A stretch of DNA of 64,000 bases from an uncultured Pseudomonadota bacterium (GCA_937123825.1 CAKZKQ010000675.1:16876-80875); one strand, 5' to 3'; counted from the first letter of the stretch, positions 17,406 through 26,277 are shown. Notes: a model not told the origin generated them from the sequence alone. A program made the numbers and translations.

Positions 17406-18155
17406 CTATCCTCTTCTGGAGCGCACGGTGGAGAGCCCACCGTCCACCCCAAAGACCTGCCCGGTGATCCAACTGTGGCTGGGTTCAAGCAGCCATGCCG
17501 CCAGCGAAGCCACGTCCTCGGGCTGACCCAGGCGTCCCAGTGCGTGCATGTCCTGGGAGGCCTTGGTGGCGGCGGGGTTGCTGGTGATGGGCTGGGCCAG
17601 AGGTGTCTGCACCAGACCCGGCGCGATGGCGTTGACGCGGATCTTCCACGAGGCGTAGCTGGCCGCCGCCGAGAGCGTCAGGCCGATGACGCCCGCCTTG
17701 GCTGCGGCGATGGCCTCGTGGCTGGCAAAACCGTGGCGCGCCGCCGCCGACGACATCAAGACCACCGAGCCGCCTTTGCCCCGCATGACGTTTGCCGAGG
17801 CGCGCACGGTGTTGAAGGCGGTGCGCAGGTTGGTGTTGATCACATCGTCCCACTCCTGATCCGTGGTCCGGTGGGCGGGTTTGAGCAGCAAAGAGCCCGC
17901 GCAGTTGATGACGCCGTCGATCTGGCCCAGGCGCTCCTTGGCCTGCTTGAAGAAGGCCTGGAGCTGGGCCCCGTCGCGGGCGTCGAGCGCCTGGGCGAGG
18001 CTGGCGTTGGTCTGGCTGGCCAGCGCGTGCAGGCGCGCTTCGTCGCGTGCGGCGACAGCCAGGCGGCCGCCGCGCTGGCTCAAGGTGTGGCAGAGGGCCG
18101 AGCCGATGCCGCCAGAGGCGCCGATGATGATGTAGGCTGGGGTGGTCTGGGTCAT
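17406..18155 (-). CDS. SDR-family protein lacking the catalytic tyrosine
   Basis: 249 residues. The cofactor loop GASGGIG, NCAG near residue 84, SSAA and the C-terminal GQVFGVDGG are all SDR hallmarks. At the YxxxK position the sequence is HEAIAAAKAGV, so the Lys is kept but the Tyr is replaced by Ile. SDR proteins with this HEAIAAAKAG variant often sit with photolyase genes, as here. It may use a different catalytic mechanism or act as a cofactor-binding protein. It lies 21 bases after the DUF2256 gene. Confidence 0.85.
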   Translation of the reverse strand: MTQTTPAYIIIGASGGIGSALCHTLSQRGGRLAVAARDEARLHALASQTNASLAQALDARDGAQLQAFFKQAKERLGQIDGVINCAGSLLLKPAHRTTDQEWDDVINTNLRTAFNTVRASANVMRGKGGSVVLMSSAAARHGFASHEAIAAAKAGVIGLTLSAAASYASWKIRVNAIAPGLVQTPLAQPITSNPAATKASQDMHALGRLGQPEDVASLAAWLLEPSHSWITGQVFGVDGGLSTVRSRRG

Positions 18156-18176
18156 GGGAGAACCTCCTGGGTGTGT

Positions 18177-18536
18177 TCAGCGCTTTTTCAAGGTAATGGG
18201 ACCACGCGCGGTGGATGGATCGACGACCCGGCCCTTTTGCACCACGACCGCCTTTTGCTGGGCGACCAGCCGTCGGGCTGCGTTGCGGGCCCGCTGGTGC
18301 ATGTCCTTGCCCAGGCCCAGTTGTGAGAGTGCCTCTTGAGGGTCGATGCCCTTGGACGCAGGGGCGCGCCCCAGCAACTCAAGCATGGTGTCTTCGAGCC
18401 TTTGGTCGAGCTTGTTGGGTTTGTGGGCGCGGCAGCGCTTGCTGCAGTAGCGGACCTCGTCCCACTGCTTCTCCCAGCGCTTGCGCCACTCAATGGTGCG
18501 GCCGCACGACACGCAGATTTTATCGGGTGGGGTCAC
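18177..18536 (-). CDS. DUF2256-DUF3253 fusion protein
   Basis: 119 residues. Residues about 6-36 hold a zinc-ribbon-like C-x2-C ... C-x3-C pattern (CVSCGRTIEWRKRWEKQW, then YCSKRCR), as in DUF2256. Residues about 43-118 resemble DUF3253, with RARNAARRLV and a VDPSTARGPITLKK ending. DUF2256 genes are commonly neighbours of cryptochrome/photolyase genes, and here the gene is directly downstream of one (30-base gap). GTG start behind AGGAG. Confidence 0.8.
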   Translation of the reverse strand: MTPPDKICVSCGRTIEWRKRWEKQWDEVRYCSKRCRAHKPNKLDQRLEDTMLELLGRAPASKGIDPQEALSQLGLGKDMHQRARNAARRLVAQQKAVVVQKGRVVDPSTARGPITLKKR

Positions 18537-18566
18537 GGTGAGGCGCTCCTGTGGACAGCGGCGAGG

Positions 18567-21026
18567 TCAAAAGAGCTTGCCGTTTTGGGGCTTGGGCACC
18601 GAGCGCTCAAAGTCACCCAGCACGCGCCCCGCAGCCGCCGCGCCGCTGAGCCATGCCGCCTCAACTCGCCCTCCCAGACACCAATCCCCACACGCCCCCA
18701 AACCCTGGTCCGCGTCATAAAGACACGGCTCTCCAATGGGCCCGGAGGCCAGCGCGTAGCGCCAGCGGTGGGCCGACACCGACGTGGTCGGCGGCAGTTT
18801 GATGTTCAAGATCTCAGCGGTGATGCCCATCAGCCGCTTGGCCACATCCTCGCGCTCCAGCTCCAGGTGCTCCTGGCTCCACTGCGGGCTGGCGTGGATC
18901 ATCCAGCGCTCGCCGTAAGGTCTGCCAGGCTTGCTGTTGTCGCGCGCCATCCATGAAATGGGGGCGTCTTGGACCACCGCAGCGTCAAAGCCGGTCTCCA
19001 AGCCCGCCGCAAACCCCACCAGGAGTGCCCAGCATGGATCCATCACCGCCTTGGCAGCGGTGGCGGCCATCTGAGCGTGGACGGGTTTGAGCAGTTGCAC
19101 GCTCTGGGGGGCGGGCGCGGCCAGAATCACCCGATCCCAGCGTCCCAGCGCCTTGCCGTGCTCGTCGGTCAACTCCCAGGCGCCGTTGTGTTGCTTGTGC
19201 AGCCCGCCCACGCGGACCTTGGCCTGGAGGTTGAGGCCGCCGCTGAGGTGCCTCGTCAATGCGCTCATCCGGGGGGCGCCCACAAATCGGGTCACCTCGG
19301 AGGTGCTGGGCACCGGGGCCTGTCCGGGGGTCAGGTTGACGACTTCACCCTTCCAAGGCGCCACCACGCCCTGGGCCTGCCAGGCCTGGACGTGGCGAGC
19401 AAAGTTGCGGTCGCGGACTTTGAAGAATTGGGCGCCGTGGTCCCAGGTTGCGTCCTGGGCGCGGCGCGTGGACATGCGGCCGCCCGGGCCCCTGGATTTT
19501 TCAAAGAGGGTGACCTTGAGACCGTGGTTTTGCAGAGCGCGGGCGCAGGTCAAGCCCGCCAGTCCCGCCCCGATGATGGCCACGCTGGGGGCGTTGGCCA
19601 TGGCTGGGCGCCGGACTTTGCGCTGCCAGGCCTGGACATCAAGGCGGCGCGCGTGATCCTCGGTGTACCTGGGGCGCGTGGAGCCCAGGACGGGTTCTTC
19701 GGGTTCAAAGGCGCGGTCAAAGAGCCCCAGACACCACAAGAGGCCGCCGTAGGAGGCCGGGTCGCGCCCGTCGAGCGCGTACCGGTGGTTGAGGTCGATG
19801 AGCATGTCCAGCGCCTGCTGAGGACTCTGGGTCCAGTCCAGCAGCGCCTTGCCCCAGGTCATCCGCACGTTGTTGTGCAGCTCGCCGTGGATCAAGAGCG
19901 ACTGCTGGGCGGTGTCCCAGAGCGGGTCGCCGGTCTCTGCCCGAGAGAGCGTCTCCCAGTCATAATGGGCCGAGCGCGGGTCGCGGGCGTGGGCGCGTAG
20001 CGTGCTCCTGGCCCACGGCGGCAAGGCCTCAAGCGTGTCATGCACGGGGCTGTGGTAGCACCAGTGCCAGGCAAGCTCGCGCCAGACCAGCAACTCATCG
20101 AGGTACTTGGCGGGGCCGTCGCCGTCCATCTGGGCGCACTGGCGCGCAACGCGCGTGGCCGAGACACAGCCATAGTGGAAGTAGGCCGACATGCGGCTGA
20201 CGCTCTGGGCGGCCAGAGGGTTGTTGCGTCGCCGGGCGTAGTTGCGCAGCCCCTTGGCGACGTAGGTCTCCCAGCGTTGGTAGCCAGCCTTGGAGCCGCC
20301 CTGGGTGTGGGGAACGGGGCCGACGGTGTGGTCGATCTCACATTGGGCCACCAGATCGGCGATCTGAGCGTCGCTGGCGCCGCGCAGGTCGATGGGCTCA
20401 AAGTTCAGCTTGGGCGCGAAGGGCTCGCGGCGGACCTGGGCGTCGGTCCACAAGCGGTGGAGGCGCGCCTGGAGGGCCTTTTCGGTGCGTTTGCGGAACT
20501 TGAAGGCGCGCTGCGGGGCGCTGCGGGTGAAGGTCATCGGGACCACACAGGACGCATCCACGGTCCACAGCGGTGCGACGGCCGCGACCCGGTTGGTCCA
20601 GCTTCGGATGGGCTCCACAGGCATCTCTTCGGTCACCACCAACGCTGCGGTCAGCGCCAGTTGTTTCAGCACCGGGCCTCGGTGACCGGGCCGCTCCAGA
20701 TGGAGGGCAAAGCCAATGCCGCGCTCGGTCAATTCAGCTTGCACGTCGCGGGCGGCTTCGAGGATGAAGGTGTGGTGGCGGTCGTTGGCGTAGGGATAGC
20801 GCTCGGAGAGCCCGTGGTAGACAAAGACGGGCAGATCCAGCGCCTCGGCGGCCTCGATGGCGGCGTCCAGCGCGGGGTTTTCGTGGCCGCGCAGCGCCAC
20901 CCGCATCCAGTAGAGCACGTACCGGCCGCCTGTGCGCGGGGCGGGGCCTGCGGCCTGGCACACGCGTTCGCTGAGGTGTTTGGGCAAGGCGCTGATCAGC
21001 GCTTCCATGTCTTTAACAGGCGTCAT
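18567..21026 (-). CDS. Class II-like photolyase fused to renalase-like FAD oxidoreductase
   Basis: 819 residues, two enzymes in one chain. Residues about 1-475 resemble class II DNA photolyases: YVLYWMRVALRGHENPAL, PVFVYHGLSERYPYANDRHH, FHYGCVSATRVA and the FAD-site segment DPASYGGLLWCLGLFDRAF. The second part begins MANAPSVAIIGAGLAG, a dinucleotide-binding GxGxxG, followed by LFEKSRGPGGRMSTRR and a renalase/amine-oxidase-like fold to the end. The internal Met at 476 marks the probable old start of a separate gene. Start ATG at 21026 follows GGAG and overlaps the preceding gene by 14 bases. It repairs UV-induced pyrimidine dimers by inference; the role of the oxidoreductase half is unknown. 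Confidence 0.85.
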   Translation of the reverse strand: MTPVKDMEALISALPKHLSERVCQAAGPAPRTGGRYVLYWMRVALRGHENPALDAAIEAAEALDLPVFVYHGLSERYPYANDRHHTFILEAARDVQAELTERGIGFALHLERPGHRGPVLKQLALTAALVVTEEMPVEPIRSWTNRVAAVAPLWTVDASCVVPMTFTRSAPQRAFKFRKRTEKALQARLHRLWTDAQVRREPFAPKLNFEPIDLRGASDAQIADLVAQCEIDHTVGPVPHTQGGSKAGYQRWETYVAKGLRNYARRRNNPLAAQSVSRMSAYFHYGCVSATRVARQCAQMDGDGPAKYLDELLVWRELAWHWCYHSPVHDTLEALPPWARSTLRAHARDPRSAHYDWETLSRAETGDPLWDTAQQSLLIHGELHNNVRMTWGKALLDWTQSPQQALDMLIDLNHRYALDGRDPASYGGLLWCLGLFDRAFEPEEPVLGSTRPRYTEDHARRLDVQAWQRKVRRPAMANAPSVAIIGAGLAGLTCARALQNHGLKVTLFEKSRGPGGRMSTRRAQDATWDHGAQFFKVRDRNFARHVQAWQAQGVVAPWKGEVVNLTPGQAPVPSTSEVTRFVGAPRMSALTRHLSGGLNLQAKVRVGGLHKQHNGAWELTDEHGKALGRWDRVILAAPAPQSVQLLKPVHAQMAATAAKAVMDPCWALLVGFAAGLETGFDAAVVQDAPISWMARDNSKPGRPYGERWMIHASPQWSQEHLELEREDVAKRLMGITAEILNIKLPPTTSVSAHRWRYALASGPIGEPCLYDADQGLGACGDWCLGGRVEAAWLSGAAAAGRVLGDFERSVPKPQNGKLF

Positions 21027-22569
21027 CGTCGAAGCTCCATCCGTGTTGGGCAGGCGAGAGTCCATCCAGGAAGTTTTTGGAGGCGTTTTGGATGGCTTGT
21101 TGGTGTTCCTGGTCCCAGCGGTCCCATGTTTTGTAGAGGGCTGCCAGCCGGTAGTTGCTCTTGAGGCGTTCGCGGTGGCGGACCATGAAGGTCCAAAAGA
21201 GGTGATTGAAGGGGCAGGCCTTGGGGCCGATGCGCTTGGTGTGCTGGTAGCGGCAGCCCTTGCAGTAGTCGCTCATCTTGTTGATGTAGCTGGCCGAGGC
21301 GGCGTAGGGCTTGGTGGTCAGCGAGTCATCGGCGAAGAGGGCCATGTTGTGGACGTTGGGCAGCTCGACCCACTCGTAGGCGTCGACAAACCCGGCCCAG
21401 AACCAGTGCGAGACTTCAATGGGGCGCAGCCCCGCCAGGAGCGCAAAGTTGCCCAGCACCATCAGGCGCTGGATGTGGTGGGCGTAGCCGTGCTCTTTGA
21501 CCGAGGTGATGCTGTCGTTCATGCAACGCATGTCGGTCTTTTCGGGGTTCCAGAAGAAGTCGGGCAGCGGATGCTGAGCGTCCAGGAGGTTGGCGCCGCG
21601 CAGCCCCGGCATCAGGTGCCAGTACGCGCCGCGCATGAACTCTCTCCAGCCGATGATCTGACGCACAAAGCCCTCGGCGGCGGCCAGCGGCATCTGTCCG
21701 TCCTGGTAGCGCTCCAGAGCCGCTTCGACGATCTCCAGGGGGCTGATCCGCGAGATGTTCATGGCGGTGGAGAGCCGGGCGTGCCACATCCAGGGCTGGC
21801 CGTGGAGCATGGCGTCCTGGTAGTCGCCAAAGTTCTCGGCGCGGTGGTCGAGGAAGGCGTTCAACTCACGCAGCGCCTCTTGCCGGGTCACGGGCCAGTC
21901 AAAGCCCACGGCGCTGCCCCAGTGGTTTGGCCACTTCTCGACGCGCTCGATGATGCTCTGGGTCAGGGCGTCGGGTTTGTGGCCGCTGATGCTGGGGGGC
22001 TGGAGGCCTTTGGGGGTTTTGCGGTTTTCGCTGTCGTAGGACCAGCGGCCGCCGACGGGTTTGCCCTCTTCCATCAGCCAGCCGGTGCGTTTGCGCATCC
22101 AGCGGTAGAAGGTGTCCATGCGCAGGGATTTGCGCCCCTTGGCCCAGTCCGCAAACGCCTGACGCGTCAGCAGGAAGTGTCCGCCAGGGCCGCCGTCGTC
22201 GTAAATCTCCAGTGGGGCGCCCAGCGTGCAGGCTTTGTCGGCCTCCTGGAGGGCATTTTGGAGGCCCCATTCGCGGGGTTTGAGGGCGATGACGGCGGTG
22301 GATTGGCGCTCTGCGACGTGCTGGGCGATGCCCTGCGCGTATGAGGGGGCGTTGACGATGGTGACGTCGTAGCCGTCCTGGCGCAGCTCCTGGGCGAAGT
22401 GGTGCATGGCCGAGAGGATGAGCACCAGTTTTTTGCGGTGGTAGGGCAGGGCGCTGCCCTTGGCCACGGACTCGACCATGACCACGGTGCCTTGTTGGGG
22501 GGAATCTGGGACGCAGGCCAGTTGGCGGTTCAGGTCCCAGGGTCCGACGAAGTATGCTGGCTTGCCCAT
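21013..22569 (-). CDS. FeS bacterial cryptochrome/(6-4) photolyase
   Basis: 518 residues of the deoxyribodipyrimidine photolyase-related (FeS-BCP) family. The N-terminus has LVLILSAMHHFAQEL and a Rossmann domain. The C-terminal half has QIIGWREFMRGAYW, YAHHIQRLMVLGNFALL and the cluster region MSDYCKGCRYQHTKRIGPKACPFN, whose cysteines would ligate a [4Fe-4S] cluster. Known members repair (6-4) photoproducts in light or act as photoreceptors. Start ATG follows CGGGAG. It is coupled to the class II photolyase fusion downstream. Confidence 0.88.
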   Translation of the reverse strand: MGKPAYFVGPWDLNRQLACVPDSPQQGTVVMVESVAKGSALPYHRKKLVLILSAMHHFAQELRQDGYDVTIVNAPSYAQGIAQHVAERQSTAVIALKPREWGLQNALQEADKACTLGAPLEIYDDGGPGGHFLLTRQAFADWAKGRKSLRMDTFYRWMRKRTGWLMEEGKPVGGRWSYDSENRKTPKGLQPPSISGHKPDALTQSIIERVEKWPNHWGSAVGFDWPVTRQEALRELNAFLDHRAENFGDYQDAMLHGQPWMWHARLSTAMNISRISPLEIVEAALERYQDGQMPLAAAEGFVRQIIGWREFMRGAYWHLMPGLRGANLLDAQHPLPDFFWNPEKTDMRCMNDSITSVKEHGYAHHIQRLMVLGNFALLAGLRPIEVSHWFWAGFVDAYEWVELPNVHNMALFADDSLTTKPYAASASYINKMSDYCKGCRYQHTKRIGPKACPFNHLFWTFMVRHRERLKSNYRLAALYKTWDRWDQEHQQAIQNASKNFLDGLSPAQHGWSFDDDAC

Positions 22570-22635
22570 TGGCGCTCCCGACGCAATCACAGACGCTCTG
22601 TTGTGATGTTGCGGGGTGCGTTCAGGTGCGCTGTG

Positions 22636-23436
22636 TCACAAAGGTGCCAGCAGCGCGGGGGCCAGCGGGAGCATGAGGCTGGCGCCGAGGCGGATCTTTT
22701 GGGTCAGGGTCTTGGCGAAGCAGATCTCCTGGACAAAGTAAGGGATGCGCAGCGGCAGGTAGAGGATGAAGAAGACCAGGCTCATGGCCAGAGCGTTAAG
22801 GAGGGTGATGGCCAGGTTTTCGCCGACGTAGCCGCTTTGCTCCAGACCGGATTGCCAGACAACGGTGTAGAGTACGCAGGTGTGCGCGACCATGACCAGA
22901 TCGGCGCCCAGGGCGAGCTTGTGCTCTTTGGGTGTGGGGGGAGCGTTGTTGGAGGCGTCCTGGTCGGTGCCGATGAATGTGAGCAGTAGATAGATTTCTT
23001 TGAGGACCACGAGCAGGAAGATGCCGACGAGCCACCACTGAGGGGATTGACTGTCGATGGTGTCGAAGTCGAAGCCAAAGGTCTCAAGCGCCATAAAGAT
23101 GGTTACGACGCCGATGAGCGTGTGAAAGACCCACAGGAAGATGGGGACGTTGCCTGGGTCGGTGTTTTGGGTGCTGAGGGTGCGGTTGACCTGGGCCATT
23201 TTGCGCGGCAAGGCCCAGGCCTCGGCCACAGAGAGCACAATGAGCAGGACGCCCAGCCACGGGGCCGCGATGGTCTTATCACCCTGGACGCTGTGGTTTG
23301 CGGCGTCGATGACGATGGGGGCCAGAGCCCAGAAGTAGAGCCCGCACAGGAGGTTAAAGGCGAGCCCTTGGAGCCAGGGTGGCCAGGGAGCGGTGCGCTG
23401 GGGTGGTGTGTCTTGTTGTTGGCGTGGGTTGGCCAA
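22636..23436 (-). CDS. Polytopic membrane protein, unknown
   Basis: About 266 residues and six to seven hydrophobic helices, with conserved-looking charged loops (EAWALPRKMAQVNRTL; LVVLKEIYLLLTFIG; LRIPYFVQEI). No family recognised. TTG at 23436 follows GGAGAGG and gives a sensible 32-base gap from the upstream gene. A longer form from ATG at 23505 would overlap that gene by 37 bases. It may belong to the photolyase transcript (66-base gap). Confidence 0.65.
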   Translation of the reverse strand: MANPRQQQDTPPQRTAPWPPWLQGLAFNLLCGLYFWALAPIVIDAANHSVQGDKTIAAPWLGVLLIVLSVAEAWALPRKMAQVNRTLSTQNTDPGNVPIFLWVFHTLIGVVTIFMALETFGFDFDTIDSQSPQWWLVGIFLLVVLKEIYLLLTFIGTDQDASNNAPPTPKEHKLALGADLVMVAHTCVLYTVVWQSGLEQSGYVGENLAITLLNALAMSLVFFILYLPLRIPYFVQEICFAKTLTQKIRLGASLMLPLAPALLAPL

Positions 23437-23468
23437 TGCACCTCTCCGGTCTGTGTGGATCTTGGATC

Positions 23469-24251
23469 CTATACATGCCCATCGTGGTGTGGGTTGTCGA
23501 GCCATTGCAGAGCTGGTTTGGCAAAACCTTCGGGATGAGTCATGGGGGCCAGGTGGCCGCCGGGGATGGGTTGGAGGCGCGCGTCGGGGAAGTGGGGGGC
23601 AAAGAGCGTCAGAACGCGGCGCGCGGCGGCGGGGCTGTGGGTGCCGGTGGTGATGCGCACGGGGACGGGGAAGGTGGCGGCGCGATCGACCAGTGTGGTG
23701 TCGGCGAAGACGTCGCGGACTTCGAGGAAACTCTTCCAGGCGCGGGCGACGGTGTGTTGCTGAAAGCGCGGCGGGAGGCTGGTCCAGGCGGTGGGGCCGT
23801 TCCAGAACTCCAGAAACTCACGCGTCCAGCCTTCGGTGCCGCCGTAATCTTCTGAGAGGAGGCGCGTCTCTTTGGAGAAGGCTTCGAGGGTTTGGATGTC
23901 CTGGGGGGTGCCAAAGCGGGCCAGCGCCTGCCAGCAGACAAACTCGTGGGCGATGACCTGGCGCGTTTTCTGGGGCCGCAGCAAGGCCAGGCGCAGCGCC
24001 AGCAGGCCGCCGTAGCTGTGACCGACGATGTCCACCTCGTCGCCCAGGCCGTCGATGGCGGGCAGCAGCGCTTCGATGTCGGCGTCCAGGCCGCCGGGTT
24101 GGCCGCGTTCCAGCACGGGGTTTTTGCCTGCGCCGGGCAGGTCTGGGGCGGCGATCTGGCGGTCGTTGGCGCGGTCGCCAAGCAGGGTCACAAAGGGTTT
24201 CCAGAAGCGCCCGCTGGACGCGCTGCCGTGGATCATCAGGATGTCTGCCAT
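23469..24251 (-). CDS. Alpha/beta-hydrolase
   Basis: 260 residues. ILMIHGSASSGRFW (oxyanion region), VGHSYGG (nucleophile elbow GxSxG, Ser near residue 79) and a C-terminal GGHLAPM (catalytic His) form the expected order. The acid residue is probably in the TGTHSPAAAR region or before it. Cytoplasmic; substrate unknown. Start ATG six bases after GGAGG. It lies 112 bases downstream of the MBL lipoprotein. Confidence 0.85.
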   Translation of the reverse strand: MADILMIHGSASSGRFWKPFVTLLGDRANDRQIAAPDLPGAGKNPVLERGQPGGLDADIEALLPAIDGLGDEVDIVGHSYGGLLALRLALLRPQKTRQVIAHEFVCWQALARFGTPQDIQTLEAFSKETRLLSEDYGGTEGWTREFLEFWNGPTAWTSLPPRFQQHTVARAWKSFLEVRDVFADTTLVDRAATFPVPVRITTGTHSPAAARRVLTLFAPHFPDARLQPIPGGHLAPMTHPEGFAKPALQWLDNPHHDGHV

Positions 24252-24363
24252 GGTGGGCCTCCGTGGTTGGTGTTCTCCCCACGGAAGGTAGCCCCAGGCG
24301 GGCACTTTGACCATGCGCGCAAGCGCTGTGGCGGCTTTGCGCAGGTGCGACCCCCATCTTTGG

Positions 24364-25158
24364 TCACGGGGACCAGTCGGCCAGGAGGTCTTCGAGGTCG
24401 CTGCGGTCGAGCGGGCCAAAGTGTCCGGCCAGGAAGACGTCGGCTTTGGGGGCCAACGTGTCGAGCAGCGCGCGGATGTCCCGGCGGTTGTCTTCAAGAT
24501 CGCACATGTAGAAGTGGATGGCGGCGTCCGAGCCCAGGATTTCGCCGCGCAGCAGGTCGCCGACTGCGGCAAAGCGGTCAAAGACCACCACCAACGAGCC
24601 GGGGGTGTGGCCCGGCAGTGGGACGATCTGGCCTTGGATGCCTGCGATTTTGTGAAGGTCGAGGGGTTGGTCCTCGACGGCGATGTCGATCGACACCGGG
24701 GTGTAGGTCTGGTGTCGATCGTCTTCCATGCGGCCTTCGGCCACCGAACCCACCGGGCACATGGGCTCGTCGCGGTGCTGGCCGGTGGCGTACATGCCGT
24801 GATCCCCAGTGCCCGCGATGATGGTGGTGCCATAGAGGCGCTGGAAGTGCTCGGCGCCGCCGGCGTGGTCGGCGTGGCCGTGGGTGATGATGATGGCGTC
24901 GAGGGTGGCCGGGTCCACGCCCACCTCCCGGATCCGCGCTTCGAGGGCTTGGGCGTTTTCTTCCAGGCCGCTGTCGATGAGGACGCTGCGCTGCCCCTGC
25001 ACGATCAGGTGCGCGTTGGCGTAGCCTTCGCGCAGGGTGTGGACCTGAAGTGAGGGGTCGGCGCGGCTGGTGTGGGCGCTGGAGAGGCTGGCGCAGCCTG
25101 CAAGGGCGACCAGGAGCGCCATCAGGGCTCCCGTGATCCATGGGCGTGGGGTGGGCAT
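24364..25158 (-). CDS. MBL-fold hydrolase lipoprotein
   Basis: 264 residues. The signal peptide ends LVALAGC, so the mature enzyme is lipid-anchored. The metal site THGHADHAGG (HxHxDH) is clear; further ligands are GTGDHG, PGHTPGS and the C-terminal AGHFGPL. This is the glyoxalase II/metallo-beta-lactamase-like fold with two metals; the substrate is unknown. ATG at 25158 gives a proper signal peptide, and an upstream in-frame start would mask it. Confidence 0.85.
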   Translation of the reverse strand: MPTPRPWITGALMALLVALAGCASLSSAHTSRADPSLQVHTLREGYANAHLIVQGQRSVLIDSGLEENAQALEARIREVGVDPATLDAIIITHGHADHAGGAEHFQRLYGTTIIAGTGDHGMYATGQHRDEPMCPVGSVAEGRMEDDRHQTYTPVSIDIAVEDQPLDLHKIAGIQGQIVPLPGHTPGSLVVVFDRFAAVGDLLRGEILGSDAAIHFYMCDLEDNRRDIRALLDTLAPKADVFLAGHFGPLDRSDLEDLLADWSP

Positions 25159-25227
25159 GGGGTGGTGGTCCTTGAGAGAAGGGGATGACACGGCCTGGAG
25201 GGCCGTCATCCCGGTGGTGGAGAGGGT

Positions 25228-25896
25228 TCAGTAAACCGGGCCGTCGTGGTTGACGAGCTCAGGGATGATGCTCTCCCAGTTGAGGGTCTCAAAGTCGCTG
25301 GCGGGCCAGTGATCCGTGATCGAGCCGCCACGGCTGACCTCACCCACGCGCTGAATGGCGTTGAGGTGAGCCTCGCCGAGCACAAAGTTCATCATCGCTT
25401 CCTCGGTCTCCCACAAAGACAGGGTCCGGGTGACCTCGCAGGAGCGAGACCTGGCAAACGACACGCCCATCAAGCCTTCAGAGCCCAGCAGGTCTCCGAT
25501 GATGGGGGCCATGATCTCGTCAAAGGCGGCCTCGGCGGTGTCGTTTTCTTGCAGGCGCAGGTAGGTGGTCGAGACGACGGCCGTGGGGGGGATCTCCTGG
25601 GGCCAGTTGGCGGGGTCACCCATGGGGCCGATGGCGTCGTCGATCTTGAAGTCGTCGGGCAGGACATGCGCCTGACACGCCGCGTCGTCCGGGGTGTTGT
25701 TATCGTCGTTGTTATCGTCGTTGTTGTCGTCATTGTTGACGGCGTTGTTTTCAGTGTCGTTGTTGCCGTCGTCGTTGTTTGCAGTGTTGTTGGCGGTGTT
25801 GTTGGCCGCGTCGTTGGTGTCGCTGTCGTCGTCGGAGCAGGCACCCAGGGCGAGCACAGCGATGGCAAAGAGGGTCATGAGGGTCTTGGTTTTCAT
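25228..25896 (-). CDS. Lipoprotein with Asn/Asp-rich linker, ABM-like domain
   Basis: 222 residues. Signal peptide with lipobox ALGAC, then about 45 residues almost entirely Asn, Asp and Thr (repeating NNDDNNDD). A compact domain of about 150 residues follows. It contains CEVTRTLSLWETEEAMMNFVLGEAHLNAI, which resembles ferredoxin-like antibiotic-monooxygenase or DUF3291-type folds. The linker style is characteristic of Bradymonadales-like lipoproteins. It lies six bases downstream of the OB-fold lipoprotein gene and is presumably co-transcribed with it. Function unknown. Confidence 0.75.
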   Translation of the reverse strand: MKTKTLMTLFAIAVLALGACSDDDSDTNDAANNTANNTANNDDGNNDTENNAVNNDDNNDDNNDDNNTPDDAACQAHVLPDDFKIDDAIGPMGDPANWPQEIPPTAVVSTTYLRLQENDTAEAAFDEIMAPIIGDLLGSEGLMGVSFARSRSCEVTRTLSLWETEEAMMNFVLGEAHLNAIQRVGEVSRGGSITDHWPASDFETLNWESIIPELVNHDGPVY

Positions 25897-25902
25897 GGGG
25901 TT

Positions 25903-26277
25903 TCAGTCTTCCTTTTTGGCAAGGCCGGGGGTTTTGGTGGAGGCGAAGATGAGCTTGTCGAAGCTGCGGTCCAATGTGGGCGAGCGGAAGTTGTCGAGCT
26001 TGGCGTATCCTCGGTAGGTGACGCTCTGGCCGACCTCGGGGGCGTTGCCCGTGACAACGTGCCAGACGCCCGGTTTGGATGAGTCCAGGCGCATGTAGAC
26101 GTACCGTCCGGTGGCCATCACCTCTTGCACCTTTCCGGTGCCGCTGACCTTGATCCGCTCGGCCCCAATCAGCGGTGATGTGGCCAGCTTCTCCTCGACG
26201 TTGGAGCAGCCTGCAGCGGCGATGGTGGCCAGGCACAAAACGGCGCTGAGCGTCACTGTGCGTATGGGTGATGTCAT
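25903..26277 (-). CDS. Small lipoprotein with OB-fold-like (NrfJ-like) domain
   Basis: 124 residues. Signal peptide ending IAAAGC. The mature part GTGKVQEVMATGRYVYMRLDSSKPGVWHVV ... LDRSFDKLIFAS has the order of periplasmic OB-fold/NrfJ-like proteins. ATG at 26277 follows GAGG by six bases; an ATG at 26289 lacks a ribosome site. First gene of a long minus-strand run, divergent from a LysR gene across an AT-rich 156-base promoter region. Confidence 0.75.
   Translation of the reverse strand: MTSPIRTVTLSAVLCLATIAAAGCSNVEEKLATSPLIGAERIKVSGTGKVQEVMATGRYVYMRLDSSKPGVWHVVTGNAPEVGQSVTYRGYAKLDNFRSPTLDRSFDKLIFASTKTPGLAKKED

Noticed and set aside
25690..25830. Short tandem repeat resembling a CRISPR or microsatellite
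   Set aside because: It is the in-frame Asn/Asp linker of a lipoprotein, without spacers.
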